Source of the DNA: Stigmatella aurantiaca DW4/3-1
GTDB lineage: Bacteria > Myxococcota > Myxococcia > Myxococcales > Myxococcaceae
Length of the DNA: 64,000 nucleotides
Assembly: GCF_000165485.1 (NCBI RefSeq)
Contig: NC_014623.1
Location: forward strand, 6,900,893 to 6,964,892
Direction: 5' to 3'
In this document: piece after piece, positions 36,684 through 46,100 of the stretch
Layout of the letters: every line of letters begins with the position of its first letter
Numbering within the stretch: position 1 is the first letter of the stretch
Notes under the pieces: generated by a model
What the model saw: only the letters and a program-made list of their open reading frames with translations
Database searches by the model: none
What the model was told of the DNA's origin: nothing
Position numbers and translations under genes: made by a program

Positions 36684-37127
36684 TCAGCGCTCCGCCTCGG
36701 CGTCGCGGATCTTCTGCACGCGCTTCTCGTGCCGTCCGCCCTCGAAGGGCGTGGCCAGGAAGGCGTCGAGAATGGACCGGGCCACGCCCGCGCCCACCAC
36801 CCGCTGCCCCAGGCAGAGCACATTGGCGTCATTGTGCGCGCGGGCCATGCGGGCCTCGAACTCGGTGGAGCACAGGGCCGCGCGAACCCCTCGCTGCTTG
36901 TTGGCGGCGATGCTCATGCCGATGCCGGTGCCGCACACCAGCACCCCGAGCGCGTACTCTCCACTGGCCACGGCGCGGGCCACCTTCAACGCGAAGTCCG
37001 GATAGTCCACGGACTCGCGCGAGGGGGGACCCGCATCCTCGAAGGAGGCGCCTCGCTCCCGAAGCGCGGCCACGAGCTCCTGGCGCAACTCAAAACCCGC
37101 ATGATCAGACGCGAGGATGATCTTCAC
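36684..37127 (-). CDS. rpiB: Ribose-5-phosphate isomerase B
   Basis: 147 residues from GTG 37127, chosen for its strong GGAGG 7-8 bases upstream. RpiB/LacAB family: ILASDHAGFELRQEL at the N-terminus and the catalytic Cys in VCGTGIGMSIAANKQRGVRA; NDANVLCLGQRVVG follows. It interconverts ribose-5-P and ribulose-5-P, so it supplies the ribulose-5-P used by RibB nearby. The fabF-rpiB-glyA arrangement is co-directional. Confidence 0.95.
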   Translation of the reverse strand: MKIILASDHAGFELRQELVAALRERGASFEDAGPPSRESVDYPDFALKVARAVASGEYALGVLVCGTGIGMSIAANKQRGVRAALCSTEFEARMARAHNDANVLCLGQRVVGAGVARSILDAFLATPFEGGRHEKRVQKIRDAEAER

Positions 37128-37147
37128 GCCAGCACCTCCCTGAGCCG

Positions 37148-37175
37148 CTCCTCTCCTTCGCGAGAAGGAGAGGAG
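37148..37175. terminator. Strong hairpin between fabF and rpiB
   Basis: CTCCTCTCCTTC (37148-37159) and GAAGGAGAGGAG (37164-37175) form a perfect 12-bp stem with a 4-base loop, 8 bases after the fabF stop. There is no T-tract. It could terminate or protect the 3' end of the fab transcript. Confidence 0.55.
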
Positions 37176-37182
37176 GGACGGC

Positions 37183-38439
37183 TTACTTGAAGCGGCGGAA
37201 CAACAACACCACGTTGGTGCCGCCAAAGCCGAACGAGTTACTCATGGCAGCATCCACCCGGACCTCGCGGGGCTGGTTCGGGACGTAGTCCAGATCGCAG
37301 TCCGGATCGGGCGAGGTGAGGTTGATGGTCGGGGGCAAGACCCCGCGCGTCAGCGCCAGGACGCTGATGACAGCCTCCGCGCCGCCGGCCGCGCCCAGCA
37401 TGTGGCCCGTCATCGACTTGGTGGAGGAGACCGCCACCTTGCGGGCGTGATCGCCGAAGACCGTCTTGATGGCCTTCGTCTCGTTCGCGTCGTTGTAGGG
37501 CGTGGACGTGCCGTGCGCGTTGATGTAGCCCACCTCGTCCGGCCGCATCCCGGCGGAGGCCAGGGCCAAGCGGATACACCGCGTGGCGCCCTCTCCCTCG
37601 GGAGCCGGGGCCGTCACATGGTGGGCATCGGAGTTGGCCCCGTAGCCCACCAGTTCCGCCAGGATGTTGGCGCCGCGCTTCTTCGCGTGCTCCAACTCCT
37701 CCAGGATGACGATGCCGGCGCCCTCGCCCATGACGAAGCCATCCCGCTCCTTGTCGAACGGCCGGCTGGCGGCCGCCGGATCTCCATTGCGGGAGGACAG
37801 CGCCTTCATCACCGAGAAGCCACCCATGCCCAGCGGGGTGATGGCGGCCTCGGCACCGCCGGCGATGACCGCGTCACACTCGTTCAGCCGAATGGACTTC
37901 CACGCCTCGCCGATGGCGTGGGCGCTGGTGGCGCAGGCCGACACGGGAGACCAGTTGGGGCCCTTGGCGCCGTACCGGATGGAGATGAGCCCGGGCGCCA
38001 TGTTGATGATCATCTGGATGATGAAGAAGGGCGACAGACGGTCGAACCCCTTCTCCAGCCCCTTCTTGTGCTGCTCCTCGAGCGAGGAGATGCCACCGAT
38101 GCCGGAGCCCACGATGACGCCCACGCGCTCGGGCTCGTAGCCGTTCGCCTTGTCGGCCCCGACGGGCAGACCGCTCTCCTGCATCGCCAGTTCCGCGGCA
38201 GCCATGGCGTACTGAGCGAACAGATCCATCCGGCGCGCCTCGCGCCGGTCGAGGAACTTCTCAACCTCGAAGTCCTTCACCTCACCCGCAAAACGGGTGT
38301 CGAGCTTCGCGGTATCGAAGCGCGTGATGGGGGCGATTCCCGACTTGCCGGCGAGCAGCGCCTGCCAATTTTTCTCGGTGCCGGTGCCCAGGGCGGTAAT
38401 CAACCCAGTCCCGGTGATGACGACTCGACGGTTTGACAC
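37183..38439 (-). CDS. fabF: Beta-ketoacyl-ACP synthase II
   Basis: 418 residues from GTG 38439, with GGAGAGGATC just upstream. Thiolase-fold condensing enzyme that elongates acyl-ACP with malonyl-ACP. The catalytic Cys is in [14 protein letters not shown], and the two His are in [12 protein letters not shown] and [12 protein letters not shown]. Phe in NSFGFGGTN completes the family signature. It follows acpP, as usual. Confidence 0.97.
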   Translation of the reverse strand: MSNRRVVITGTGLITALGTGTEKNWQALLAGKSGIAPITRFDTAKLDTRFAGEVKDFEVEKFLDRREARRMDLFAQYAMAAAELAMQESGLPVGADKANGYEPERVGVIVGSGIGGISSLEEQHKKGLEKGFDRLSPFFIIQMIINMAPGLISIRYGAKGPNWSPVSACATSAHAIGEAWKSIRLNECDAVIAGGAEAAITPLGMGGFSVMKALSSRNGDPAAASRPFDKERDGFVMGEGAGIVILEELEHAKKRGANILAELVGYGANSDAHHVTAPAPEGEGATRCIRLALASAGMRPDEVGYINAHGTSTPYNDANETKAIKTVFGDHARKVAVSSTKSMTGHMLGAAGGAEAVISVLALTRGVLPPTINLTSPDPDCDLDYVPNQPREVRVDAAMSNSFGFGGTNVVLLFRRFK

Positions 38440-38511
38440 GATCCTCTCCAACAGGGGCGCGGCCACGGAACGCTGAACCAGCGCTCCACCCACTCGGCCG
38501 CGCCTGCTGCC

Positions 38512-38754
38512 TTACTTCTTGTGAGTATTGATGTAGTTGATGGCGTCGCCGACAGTCTTGATGTTCTCGGCCTCCTCGTCGGGAATCTCGACCTCGAACT
38601 CCTCTTCCATCGCCATCACGAGCTCTACGATGTCGAGGCTGTCGGCACCCAGATCTTCAATGAACTGGGACTCAGGCTTGATCTCATCCTCCCCCACCCC
38701 GAGCTGGTCGGCGATGATGGACTTGATCTTGGCTTCGATGGGTGAGGTCGACAT
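38512..38754 (-). CDS. acpP: Acyl carrier protein
   Basis: 80 residues, very acidic. The phosphopantetheine site is Ser in [19 protein letters not shown]. It carries growing acyl chains for the fatty acid synthase and for lipid A and sphingolipid precursors. It is preceded by a terminator-like hairpin after fabG, so it probably has its own promoter for high expression. Confidence 0.98.
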   Translation of the reverse strand: MSTSPIEAKIKSIIADQLGVGEDEIKPESQFIEDLGADSLDIVELVMAMEEEFEVEIPDEEAENIKTVGDAINYINTHKK

Positions 38755-38813
38755 ACGTTCACTATCCTCCAGGGAACCATGTGGGGGCCCAGCGTACTTC
38801 CCAGGGCGCGGTC

Positions 38814-38842
38814 AGAAACGGGCGCGGTATATCCCACGCCCG
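38814..38842 (-). terminator. Terminator after fabG
   Basis: On the minus strand CGGGCGTGG-GATATA-CCGCGCCCG (with one G-U pair) makes a 9-bp stem and 6-base loop followed by TTTCTG, 20 bases after the fabG stop. It would separate fabG from acpP or attenuate read-through. Confidence 0.55.
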
Positions 38843-38861
38843 GCGGCAATCCAACCGTGGG

Positions 38862-39611
38862 CTACATGTACATGCCGCCATTTACCTTCAGAACTTCTCC
38901 GGTAATGTAGGACGCTGCGTCACTGGCCAGGAAAAGCACGGATTGGGCCACCTCTTCGGGGGCCCCTAGCCGAGCCAGGGGGATGCTGTCCACCATGCGC
39001 TTGCGCATCTCCTCATTCAGGGTGGCCGTCATGTCCGTGCCAATGAAGCCCGGAGACACGGCGTTGACGCGGATATTCCGGCTGGCCAGCTCCTTGGCCA
39101 CGGACTTCGTCAAGCCGATGAGGCCTGCCTTGGAGGCGGAGTAGGCAACTTGCCCACCATTGCCGGTCTCACCCACGATGGAGGTGAGGTTGATGATGGC
39201 CCCGCCCCGCTGCTTCATCATCGGGCGGCTGACGGCCCGGATGAGGGCAAAGGCCCCCTTGAGGTTGGTGTCCAGCTGCTTGTCCCAGTCCTCGTCCTTC
39301 ACCCGCATGACGAGGGCATCGACCGCCACGCCCGCATTGTTGACGAGCACGTCCAGCCGGCCATGCGCCTTGATAAGGCCCTCGATGGCGCTGGAGCACG
39401 CCTCACTGTCCGACACGTCGAACCGGATGGCCTCGCCCTTGGCGCCCGCGGCCTGAATGAGCCCCAGGGTCTCTTGGGCGGCGCCCTCGTTGCCCGCGTA
39501 GCTGATGACGACCGTGGACGCGCCGGCCTTGGCGAACGCCACCGCGCACGCCCGGCCGATTCCGCGCGACCCACCCGTGACCAACACCACCTTGTCCTTG
39601 AACCCGCTCAT
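38862..39611 (-). CDS. fabG: 3-oxoacyl-ACP reductase
   Basis: 249 residues from ATG 39611, overlapping the fabD stop (ATGA). SDR fold: TGGSRGIGRACAVAFAKAG binds NADPH, NNAGVAVDALV, the catalytic Ser in NLTSIVGETG, and Y-x3-K in VAYSASKAGL. It reduces beta-ketoacyl-ACP. A longer upstream frame is a shadow of fabD. Confidence 0.97.
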   Translation of the reverse strand: MSGFKDKVVLVTGGSRGIGRACAVAFAKAGASTVVISYAGNEGAAQETLGLIQAAGAKGEAIRFDVSDSEACSSAIEGLIKAHGRLDVLVNNAGVAVDALVMRVKDEDWDKQLDTNLKGAFALIRAVSRPMMKQRGGAIINLTSIVGETGNGGQVAYSASKAGLIGLTKSVAKELASRNIRVNAVSPGFIGTDMTATLNEEMRKRMVDSIPLARLGAPEEVAQSVLFLASDAASYITGEVLKVNGGMYM

Positions 39612-40546
39612 GCGGCCCCCAGCGCCGCGAGCGTCTTCTCCAGGCTCGCGGAATCCTCGATGTTGAACGTCTCGATGCCCTTGTTGATGCGCTTGACGAG
39701 CCCTGCGAGCACCTTGCCCGGCCCCAGCTCCACCACGCGCGTGACGCCTTCTGCGTGGAGGGCCTCGACACACTCGAGCCAACGGACCGGCGCGCTCACC
39801 TGCTCGACCAGAAGCGGGACCACGCGGGCGGCCTCGCTGTTGGGGCGGGCCTCCACGTTGGACACCACGGGAATCCGGGGCGCGGACACCTTCATCTTGC
39901 CCAGCACATCCAAGAGCAGCGGCTTCACCGGATCCATCAGCGTGCAGTGAAACGGGGCGGAGACCGGCAGGTGCATGACGCGCTTGGCACCTGCCTCCTT
40001 GAGCTTCGCCTCGGCCCGCTTCACCGCCGCGGTATGGCCGGCGATGACCGTCTGCTCGGGAGAGTTGTAGTTGGCGGGAGCCAGCACTTCTCCCTCGGCC
40101 ACGGCGTCACAAACGGCCTTCACCTGGCCCGGCTCCAGGCCGAGCACCGCCGCCATGGCGCCCGTCCCCACCGGGACAGCCTCCTGCATGAACGTCCCCC
40201 GCTTTCGGACAGCCTGGGCCGCGTCTCCCAGGGCCAGGGCCCCCGCGGCCACCAGGGCGGAGTACTCCCCCAGCGAGTGCCCCGCGACAAAGGCTGGGGC
40301 GGGCCCCCGCTGGGAGAACACCGCGTGCACCGCCAGGGACATCGTGAGGATGGCGGGCTGGGTGTTGGCCGTCAGCTTCAGCTCATCCTCTGGCCCGTCA
40401 AAGCAACGGGCAGACAGCTTGTCGCCCAATACATCGTCCACCGCCTCGAAGACGGCCCGGGCCTCGGGGAACTTCTCGAAAAGGTCCTTCCCCATACCCA
40501 CCTTCTGACTGCCCTGCCCGGGGAAGACAAACGCGACCTTCGACAT
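39608..40546 (-). CDS. fabD: Malonyl-CoA:ACP transacylase
   Basis: 312 residues. N-terminal FPGQGSQKVGMGKDL, nucleophile Ser in AGHSLGEYSALVAAG, and a catalytic His in LPVSAPFHCTLM. It loads malonate onto ACP for FabH and FabF. It lies 19 bases after fabH and overlaps fabG. Confidence 0.97.
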   Translation of the reverse strand: MSKVAFVFPGQGSQKVGMGKDLFEKFPEARAVFEAVDDVLGDKLSARCFDGPEDELKLTANTQPAILTMSLAVHAVFSQRGPAPAFVAGHSLGEYSALVAAGALALGDAAQAVRKRGTFMQEAVPVGTGAMAAVLGLEPGQVKAVCDAVAEGEVLAPANYNSPEQTVIAGHTAAVKRAEAKLKEAGAKRVMHLPVSAPFHCTLMDPVKPLLLDVLGKMKVSAPRIPVVSNVEARPNSEAARVVPLLVEQVSAPVRWLECVEALHAEGVTRVVELGPGKVLAGLVKRINKGIETFNIEDSASLEKTLAALGAA

Positions 40547-40565
40547 GGATCTCTACTCCCTCCGT

Positions 40566-41549
40566 TTACCAGCGCACCATCGAGCAACCCCACGTCATGC
40601 CGGCCCCAATGGCCATCATGGCGATGACGTCTCCTCGCTTGAACCGGCCGGCCCGATGCGCCTCGTCCAAGGCCAACGGCACCGAGGCAGCCGACGTGTT
40701 GCCGTATTTGTCGAGGTTGAGCCAGCACTTCTCGATCGGAATCTCCAACCGGTGCATCACCGATTCGAGGATGCGGATGTTGGCCTGGTGGGCGATGACA
40801 TGGTCCACCTGCGAGGGGGTGAGCCCATTGGCGCTCAGCGCTTCCAAGGTCACTTCCGTCAACGTGCGCACCGCGCACTTGAAGACCTCGCGGCCGTTCA
40901 TGGTCACGGTCTGCCGGCGGGCCCGGACCCCTTCCTCCGTCATCGGCTCACGCGAGCCGCCTCCGGGAATCGCGAGGATCTCCGACAGCGTGCCATCCGT
41001 CTTCAGATGGGTGGAGAGAATGCCTCGCCCCTCCTCCTGCGCGGGGGCCAGCACCATCGCGCCCGCCCCGTCCCCAAAGAGGATGCAGGTGTTGCGGTCC
41101 TCCCAGTTCAGGATACGGGTGAAGAGGTCGGCACCGATGACGAGCGCCCGGCGGACCTTCCCGGTGCGAAGGAACTGCTCCGCCACGGACATGGCATACA
41201 GCGCCCCGGCACAGGCCGCGCCCACATCGAAGGCGAAGGCGTTGACCGCCCCCAGCTTCGCCTGCACCAGCGCGGCGCAGGAGGGCATGGGCATGTCCGC
41301 CGTCACGGTCCCCACGACGATGAGGTCGAGTTCCTCGGGACGCGTCCCCGCCATGGCCAAGGCTTCCCGGGCAGCGACAAGCGCCATGTCGCTCGTCGCC
41401 TCGCCCGGCGCAGCCCGCCGTCTTTGCCTGATGCCTGTCCTCTCGACGATCCAGGCATCGGAGGTATCAACAATCTTCTCGAGCTCCTGATTGGTGATGA
41501 CCTGGGTCGGAGCGTATGAACCGGTTCCAATGATCTGCGCGAGCGCCAC
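40566..41549 (-). CDS. fabH: Beta-ketoacyl-ACP synthase III
   Basis: 327 residues from GTG 41549, with GGGAG ~6 bases upstream. It starts fatty acid synthesis by condensing an acyl-CoA with malonyl-ACP. Catalytic Cys in DVGAACAGALYAMSVA, His in IAHQANIRI, and Asn in KYGNTSAASV. In myxobacteria the starter may be isovaleryl-CoA for iso-branched acids (known of the group, not visible here). First gene of the fab run; no plsX lies upstream. Confidence 0.97.
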   Translation of the reverse strand: MALAQIIGTGSYAPTQVITNQELEKIVDTSDAWIVERTGIRQRRRAAPGEATSDMALVAAREALAMAGTRPEELDLIVVGTVTADMPMPSCAALVQAKLGAVNAFAFDVGAACAGALYAMSVAEQFLRTGKVRRALVIGADLFTRILNWEDRNTCILFGDGAGAMVLAPAQEEGRGILSTHLKTDGTLSEILAIPGGGSREPMTEEGVRARRQTVTMNGREVFKCAVRTLTEVTLEALSANGLTPSQVDHVIAHQANIRILESVMHRLEIPIEKCWLNLDKYGNTSAASVPLALDEAHRAGRFKRGDVIAMMAIGAGMTWGCSMVRW

Positions 41550-41869
41550 GGGAGACTCCCAAAGTGTCGTCGGACCCCAACGCACCGCAGGCGGTGTCTA
41601 ATCGGAAATCTTGTTTCCTGTCGCCCTTTTTCCTCTCTGCCGAGCGGGCGTCCAGGCTCAGCGTCCGCTGGTGCGGCGCGTCAACTCCGCCCTTCACCGC
41701 ATCCTCAAGACGCACGCCTCCCGTGGCCACCTGCATCGTGGCCCTCGGAAAGACGGCGTCACCCCAAGGTCAGCACCCCAGCCCTCAGCACAGGACGCAC
41801 GGATCGTATCTCGGACGAGCCCATGGCTCGCCCGGAACGGCGGCATGCACTGGAGGCGAGAGCCCCCGG
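41550..41869. other. 320-base intergenic region without plsX
   Basis: This stretch separates rpmF from fabH, where many bacteria have plsX. No frame on either strand shows PlsX motifs or convincing coding. It probably holds the fabH promoter; a small CACCG-cctg-CGGTG hairpin lies near 41584-41597. Nothing else is evident. Confidence 0.6.
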
Positions 41870-42052
41870 CTACTGCGTGGCAATGACCTCACGGCCGCTG
41901 TAGTTGCCACACGCGGCACAGGCGCGGTGCGGCAACACGGGCTCCTTGCACTTGGAGCACTTGATGACCTGCACAGCCGTCCGCAGGTTGCTGTTGGCCG
42001 CGCGGCGGCGGTCCCGGCGCATCTTCGACGTCCGCTTCTTGGGAACTCCCAC
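41870..42052 (-). CDS. rpmF: 50S ribosomal protein L32
   Basis: 60 residues from GTG 42052 with GAGGTGA upstream. Typical L32: MGVPKKRTSKMRRDRRRA, then a zinc ribbon C-x2-C (CSKC) and C-x2-C (CAAC), NYSGREVI at the end. It follows the DUF177 gene, the conserved yceD-rpmF pair. Confidence 0.97.
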   Translation of the reverse strand: MGVPKKRTSKMRRDRRRAANSNLRTAVQVIKCSKCKEPVLPHRACAACGNYSGREVIATQ

Positions 42053-42113
42053 GACTCACCTCGTCATCGTCGGCTCCGTCCGCCCTCGCGGGGTGCGAGG
42101 GACATAGGAGCCG

Positions 42114-42701
42114 TCAGTTCAGCTTGATGTTCATCAACGGCGCCAACCGAGGGTCAACGGCCTTCGGCTGACAGCCACACGGCTTCTCGTTGAGGTTCTG
42201 GCCACACTGCGCACAGAGCCCCTTGCAGTCCTCACGGCAGACCGCATTCATGGGCAGGGCGAGCAATACCTGCTCCCGGACGATCGGATCCAGATCGATC
42301 GTCTTCCCGTCGAACACTTCCTCGTCCGTGTCCTCCAGTTCGAAGGATCCTCCCCGCTCCCCGGGGTGACGGTCGTCCGAGGCCTCGTCGTCCTTGCCGC
42401 CAGCCATCTCGCCTCGGGCGAGGGACTCGGGCACCAGGTTGAGCGTAAAGGACACCGGGATGTCCAGCGTCACATCCGTCAGGCAGCGCTTGCACGGCGC
42501 CGCCACCTGGGCGGTGAAGTTCGCCTTCAGCAGCACCCCACCGCTCACCTTCCGGAAGGAAGCGTGCAAGGTCGAAGGCTGGGTTGCCCGGAAGCCGGTG
42601 TCTTGACCGGCCCCTCCCAGTGCCTCCTGAAGGAGCTGGAGACCGATGGGCTCATCCAGCTTCAGCCCCGTCTCTAGAATTTGTTCAATCTTTACGACCA
42701 T
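42114..42701 (-). CDS. DUF177 (YceD-like) protein
   Basis: 195 residues. The DUF177 core is CKRCLTDVTLDIPVSFTLN and IDLDPIVREQVLLALPMNAVC, ending in zinc-like cysteines (CREDCKGLCAQCGQNL). An acidic insert (~95-120) is present. YceD proteins are needed for normal 23S rRNA accumulation and nearly always precede rpmF, as here. Confidence 0.9.
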   Translation of the reverse strand: MVVKIEQILETGLKLDEPIGLQLLQEALGGAGQDTGFRATQPSTLHASFRKVSGGVLLKANFTAQVAAPCKRCLTDVTLDIPVSFTLNLVPESLARGEMAGGKDDEASDDRHPGERGGSFELEDTDEEVFDGKTIDLDPIVREQVLLALPMNAVCREDCKGLCAQCGQNLNEKPCGCQPKAVDPRLAPLMNIKLN

Positions 42702-43024
42702 CTACAAGGCTTCCAGGCAAAAGGGCGCGCAACATAGAGGGGGGTCCCCCAAAAGTCAACGCGCCGTCGTTTCCACTCCCTCCTCTCTAACGCCGGAAGC
42801 GGCCCTCTTCTGGCGGAGGTCTCCTCCCGAAAGAGGGCGCCTCCCGGCAAGCAACCCCCAGGGCCTCTCCCTCCACCCCCGGCATGCCGGGTTCCACGAG
42901 GCGCCTTCTGGAGGGCGCGCTCCCCCGGGAGCGCGTTTCACATCACTGTCACAATGGGATCTGCTAGTGCTCCCGCGCCGGGGCCATCCATGGCCCCCCC
43001 TCCTCTTTGCAGAGCGGAGCCCCT
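42702..43024. other. Intergenic region between the DUF177 gene and the pho cluster
   Basis: Divergent promoter region of 323 bases. It contains a 14-bp perfect palindrome CCCGGCATGCCGGG (42878-42891), an inverted repeat CGCGCTCCC/GGGAGCGCG (42916-42935), and an abutting Pho-box-like repeat (42935-42952). No gene is evident. Confidence 0.6.
42935..42952 (+). promoter_or_regulatory. Pho box upstream of the first PhoB-like gene
   Basis: GTTTCAC-atca-CTGTCAC: two 7-mers with an 11-bp period, the geometry of the E. coli Pho box (CTGTCAT repeats with 4-bp spacers). It lies 73 bases before the regulator ATG, suggesting positive autoregulation. Confidence 0.75.
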
Positions 43025-43705
43025 ATGGCGCGAATCCTGATCATCGAAGACGAGCAGGACCTCGCCGGACTCATTGAGTACAACCTGCGGGCCGCGGGGT
43101 TCGACCCCGAGGTGGCCAACAGCGGCGCGGGCGGGCTGGCCAAGGCCCGGACCCGGCTGCCGGACCTCGTTCTCTTGGATTTGATGCTTCCGGACATCTC
43201 GGGCCACGAGGTGCTCCGGATGTTGAAGAACGACCCCGGGCTGAGAGCGGCGCCGGTGGTCATCGTCAGCGCCAAGGGCCAGGAGGCCGACCGCATCCAG
43301 GGCTTGGAGATGGGGGCGGACGACTATGTGGTGAAGCCCTTCTCCGTCCGGGAGCTGATGCTCCGGGTCAAGGCGGTGCTGCGCCGGGCGGACGCGGATG
43401 AAGGGCCCTCCACCCAGCTCACCGCGGGAGAGATCCAGCTGGACACCTCGCGGCACCAGGTGCGTGTCAAGGGCGAAGAAGTCGTCCTGACCGCGCTGGA
43501 ATTCCGCCTGCTGCACACCCTGCTGGAGCGCGGGGGCCGGGTGCAGACGCGCGAGGTCCTCCTCTCGGATGTCTGGGGCATCCAGGCGGAGATTCACACC
43601 CGCACCGTGGACACGCACATCAAGCGCCTGCGCGAGAAGCTGGGGCCCGCGGGGGACATCATCGAGACGGTCCGCGGCGTGGGCTACAAGCTCAACCCTC
43701 CATGA
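43025..43705 (+). CDS. phoB: PhoB-like response regulator (first)
   Basis: 226 residues from ATG 43025 with GGAG upstream. A receiver domain (ILIIEDEQDLAGL; phospho-Asp in LVLLDLMLPDISG; Lys in YVVKPFSVREL) is fused to a winged-helix DNA-binding domain (LTALEFRLLHTLLERGGRV, RTVDTHIKRLREKLG). It is followed 10 bases later by a PhoR-like kinase, its likely partner, and is preceded by a Pho box. It is similar in layout to a second regulator at 46167. Confidence 0.92.
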   Translation: MARILIIEDEQDLAGLIEYNLRAAGFDPEVANSGAGGLAKARTRLPDLVLLDLMLPDISGHEVLRMLKNDPGLRAAPVVIVSAKGQEADRIQGLEMGADDYVVKPFSVRELMLRVKAVLRRADADEGPSTQLTAGEIQLDTSRHQVRVKGEEVVLTALEFRLLHTLLERGGRVQTREVLLSDVWGIQAEIHTRTVDTHIKRLREKLGPAGDIIETVRGVGYKLNPP

Positions 43706-43715
43706 GGCGCCTGCC

Positions 43716-45074
43716 ATGACCCTGCGCGCCGTGCTGCTCTCCCTCCTGCTGCCCGCAGCCGTGGTCATGCTCTTGCTCGTCGTGCTGGGGCAGCCTGGCA
43801 CCGCGGTGGGCGCGGCCCTGGTCACGCTGGCCGGCTCCATCGCGGCCCACGTGGCCAACCGGGATCAGGTCCATCGCCAGATTCAAGCCCTCGTGAGCAA
43901 GACCCGGGATCGCGTCGAGGGAACCGCCGTGAGCCCCTCACCGGACTCGGAGCGGATGGACGAGATGGCCAGCCTGGAGGGTGCGATCGACTCCCTCCAC
44001 TCCCGGCTCACCACCCAGAACGTCCTGCGGACCCAGGAGGCTCGCACCCTCACCGCCGTGCTGGACGGCATGGTCGAAGGCATCTGGATCACCGATGCCG
44101 AAGGCACCGTCATCCGGCACAACGACGCCCTCCGGGTGATGCTCCAACCGGGCAGAGGGGCCATCGTGGGCCAGCGTCCGCTGGCCCTCATTCGGGACGA
44201 GGCCCTCAACGACGCGGTGGCGCGCGCCTGCCGGGAAGGCACCTCCTCGCGCCTGGAGCTGACCCTGGAGGGGCTCTTCCCCCTCACGCTCGCCATCCGG
44301 GTGACGCCGCTCGGCAGGGACCTGCCGGGCAGCGCCGCCGTCTTCAATGACGTCACCGAACTGCGCCGGCTGGAAAATGTGCGCAAGGACTTCGTGGCCA
44401 ACGTCTCCCACGAGCTGCGCACCCCCATCACCGCCATCCGCGGCTATGCGGAGACACTTCAAACCGGGGCCCTGCAAGACCCCACCGTGGCCCCCAAGAT
44501 GGTGGAGATCATCCACCGCCAGTCCGAGCGCCTCTCCGAGCTCGTCGAGGACCTGCTGGAGCTGTCCCGGCTCGAATCGCGCGAGATGAAGCTCCGGTTC
44601 GCCGACGTGTCCCTCGCGGTCGCGGCCTCCCGGGCCGCCGACACGGTCAAACCGAAGGCCGAGGGCAAGAACATTCGCCTGGAGCTGCATGTGCCTTCGG
44701 ACCTGCGCGCCCGGGGCGATGAGCGGGCCGTCGAGCAGGTGCTCCTCAACCTGCTCGACAACGCCGTCAAATACACCCCGGCCGGTGGGCGGGTGGACGT
44801 CCGGGGGACCCAGGAGAACGGGCGCTGCGTGGTGCGCGTCAAGGACACGGGCGTGGGCATCGAGCCCAAGCACCTGTCCCGCATCTTCGAGCGCTTCTAC
44901 CGGGTGGACAAAGGTCGCAGCCGGGACATGGGGGGAACCGGCCTGGGCCTGTCCATCGTCAAGCACCTCCTGGGCGCCATGGAGGGCGAAGTAAAGGTGG
45001 AAAGCCAGCCTAATGTAGGCAGTGTTTTCGTAATTTTTCTTCCATCCACCCCCTCGGAGGCCGCATCTGGGTAG
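43716..45074 (+). CDS. phoR: PhoR-like sensor histidine kinase
   Basis: 452 residues from ATG 43716. Two N-terminal membrane helices with almost no periplasmic loop, as in E. coli PhoR; a PAS domain (~115-220, GMVEGIWITDAEGTVIRHND); HisKA with phospho-His in FVANVSHELRTPITAIRG; and an ATPase domain (LLDNAVKYTPAGG, DTGVGIEPKHL, GGTGLGLSIVKHL). The missing sensor loop fits sensing through PstSCAB-PhoU, which are encoded downstream. Confidence 0.92.
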   Translation: MTLRAVLLSLLLPAAVVMLLLVVLGQPGTAVGAALVTLAGSIAAHVANRDQVHRQIQALVSKTRDRVEGTAVSPSPDSERMDEMASLEGAIDSLHSRLTTQNVLRTQEARTLTAVLDGMVEGIWITDAEGTVIRHNDALRVMLQPGRGAIVGQRPLALIRDEALNDAVARACREGTSSRLELTLEGLFPLTLAIRVTPLGRDLPGSAAVFNDVTELRRLENVRKDFVANVSHELRTPITAIRGYAETLQTGALQDPTVAPKMVEIIHRQSERLSELVEDLLELSRLESREMKLRFADVSLAVAASRAADTVKPKAEGKNIRLELHVPSDLRARGDERAVEQVLLNLLDNAVKYTPAGGRVDVRGTQENGRCVVRVKDTGVGIEPKHLSRIFERFYRVDKGRSRDMGGTGLGLSIVKHLLGAMEGEVKVESQPNVGSVFVIFLPSTPSEAASG

Positions 45075-45086
45075 GATGGGGTAACC

Positions 45087-46085
45087 ATGCGGGTCGCGAT
45101 CCTCGCGGACATTCACGGCAACCTCCCCGCCTGCGAGGCCGTCCTCGAGGACATCGACAGGATGGCGCCCGACTATGTCGTGGCCGCGGGCGACCTCGCG
45201 TTGCGCGGCGCCCACCCTCGCGAGACGGTGGAACTGCTGCTCGACCGCTGCGACTCCGTCTTGATGGGCAACACCGACTGCTACCTCGCGGGCAACTACC
45301 TGGGCGGCGCCTACCGGGAGCGGGACCACTGGAAGACGGAGCTGCTGCGCTGGACCCGGGACCAGCTGGGCGAAGCCCACCTCAAGACGCTGGGTGCCCT
45401 GCCCTTCTCCATGCGCTACACGCCGCGCAAGGGGCAGGACCTCTTCATCTGCCACGCCAACCCGAAGAACCTCGAGGAGTCGCTGGATCCCACCCTCGAT
45501 GAGATGTCGATCCGCCGCTTTTTCATGCACCTGGACGCGGCCGCCTGCGCCTTTGGCCACCTGCACTTCCCCTACCGCCGCCGGGTAGGCCGCATGCTCA
45601 TCGCGGACGTGGCCAGCGCGGGCATCCCCCGGGACGGAGACCTGCGCCCCGCCTACGGCATCTTCACCTACACGCCGAAGGGCTGGCGCGTGCAGATCCG
45701 CCGGGTGCGCTATCCCGTGCGCAAAGCCACCCAGGCCCTCACCGCGCGCCGGGTCCCGGGCGGCCCCATCCTCATCCACAAGTTGGTGGAGGCGCGCTAC
45801 CGCCACCACCACTCCTTGCTCGAGGCGGCGCGCCGTCATTCCGGCCTGCCCCCACCGGGCCCCGTGCTGCGTCCGCCCCCTGGAGCGCCGCCCCGCCGCC
45901 TGCCGGCGCCTGGGGTGCCCCCTCCAGGAGACCTGGAAACGGAGCTGCCCGTGCCCCGTCAAGACGAGCTGGAGGCCGTGGCCCTGCGCATGGAAGCGCT
46001 GGGCTCCGTCGAGCTCCCTCCCGCCCAAGAGATGTCGGCAGAGGAGTCCTCCCTGTCCACTGGCACGACAGATCTCGACGGCTGA
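45087..46085 (+). CDS. Calcineurin-like metallophosphoesterase
   Basis: 332 residues. The metallophosphoesterase signature is complete: D-x-H in ILADIHGNLPA, GD in VAAGDLALRG, GNTD in LMGNTDCYL, His in FICHANPKN, and GHLH in AFGHLHFPYRR. A Pro-rich C-terminal tail (~residues 245-332) is unusual. No signal peptide, so cytosolic; the substrate is unknown. It lies 12 bases after phoR, inside the pho cluster, suggesting phosphate scavenging or signalling. Confidence 0.9.
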   Translation: MRVAILADIHGNLPACEAVLEDIDRMAPDYVVAAGDLALRGAHPRETVELLLDRCDSVLMGNTDCYLAGNYLGGAYRERDHWKTELLRWTRDQLGEAHLKTLGALPFSMRYTPRKGQDLFICHANPKNLEESLDPTLDEMSIRRFFMHLDAAACAFGHLHFPYRRRVGRMLIADVASAGIPRDGDLRPAYGIFTYTPKGWRVQIRRVRYPVRKATQALTARRVPGGPILIHKLVEARYRHHHSLLEAARRHSGLPPPGPVLRPPPGAPPRRLPAPGVPPPGDLETELPVPRQDELEAVALRMEALGSVELPPAQEMSAEESSLSTGTTDLDG

Positions 46086-46100
46086 CGGAACGAGCCCAGC

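Noticed and set aside
35161-37005. A 614-residue plus-strand frame over glyA and rpiB
   Set aside because: Antisense to glyA, which has all catalytic motifs.
42878-42891. The CCCGGCATGCCGGG palindrome as a proven operator
   Set aside because: Short GC palindromes are frequent in such DNA; no second copy or regulator was seen, so it is only noted.
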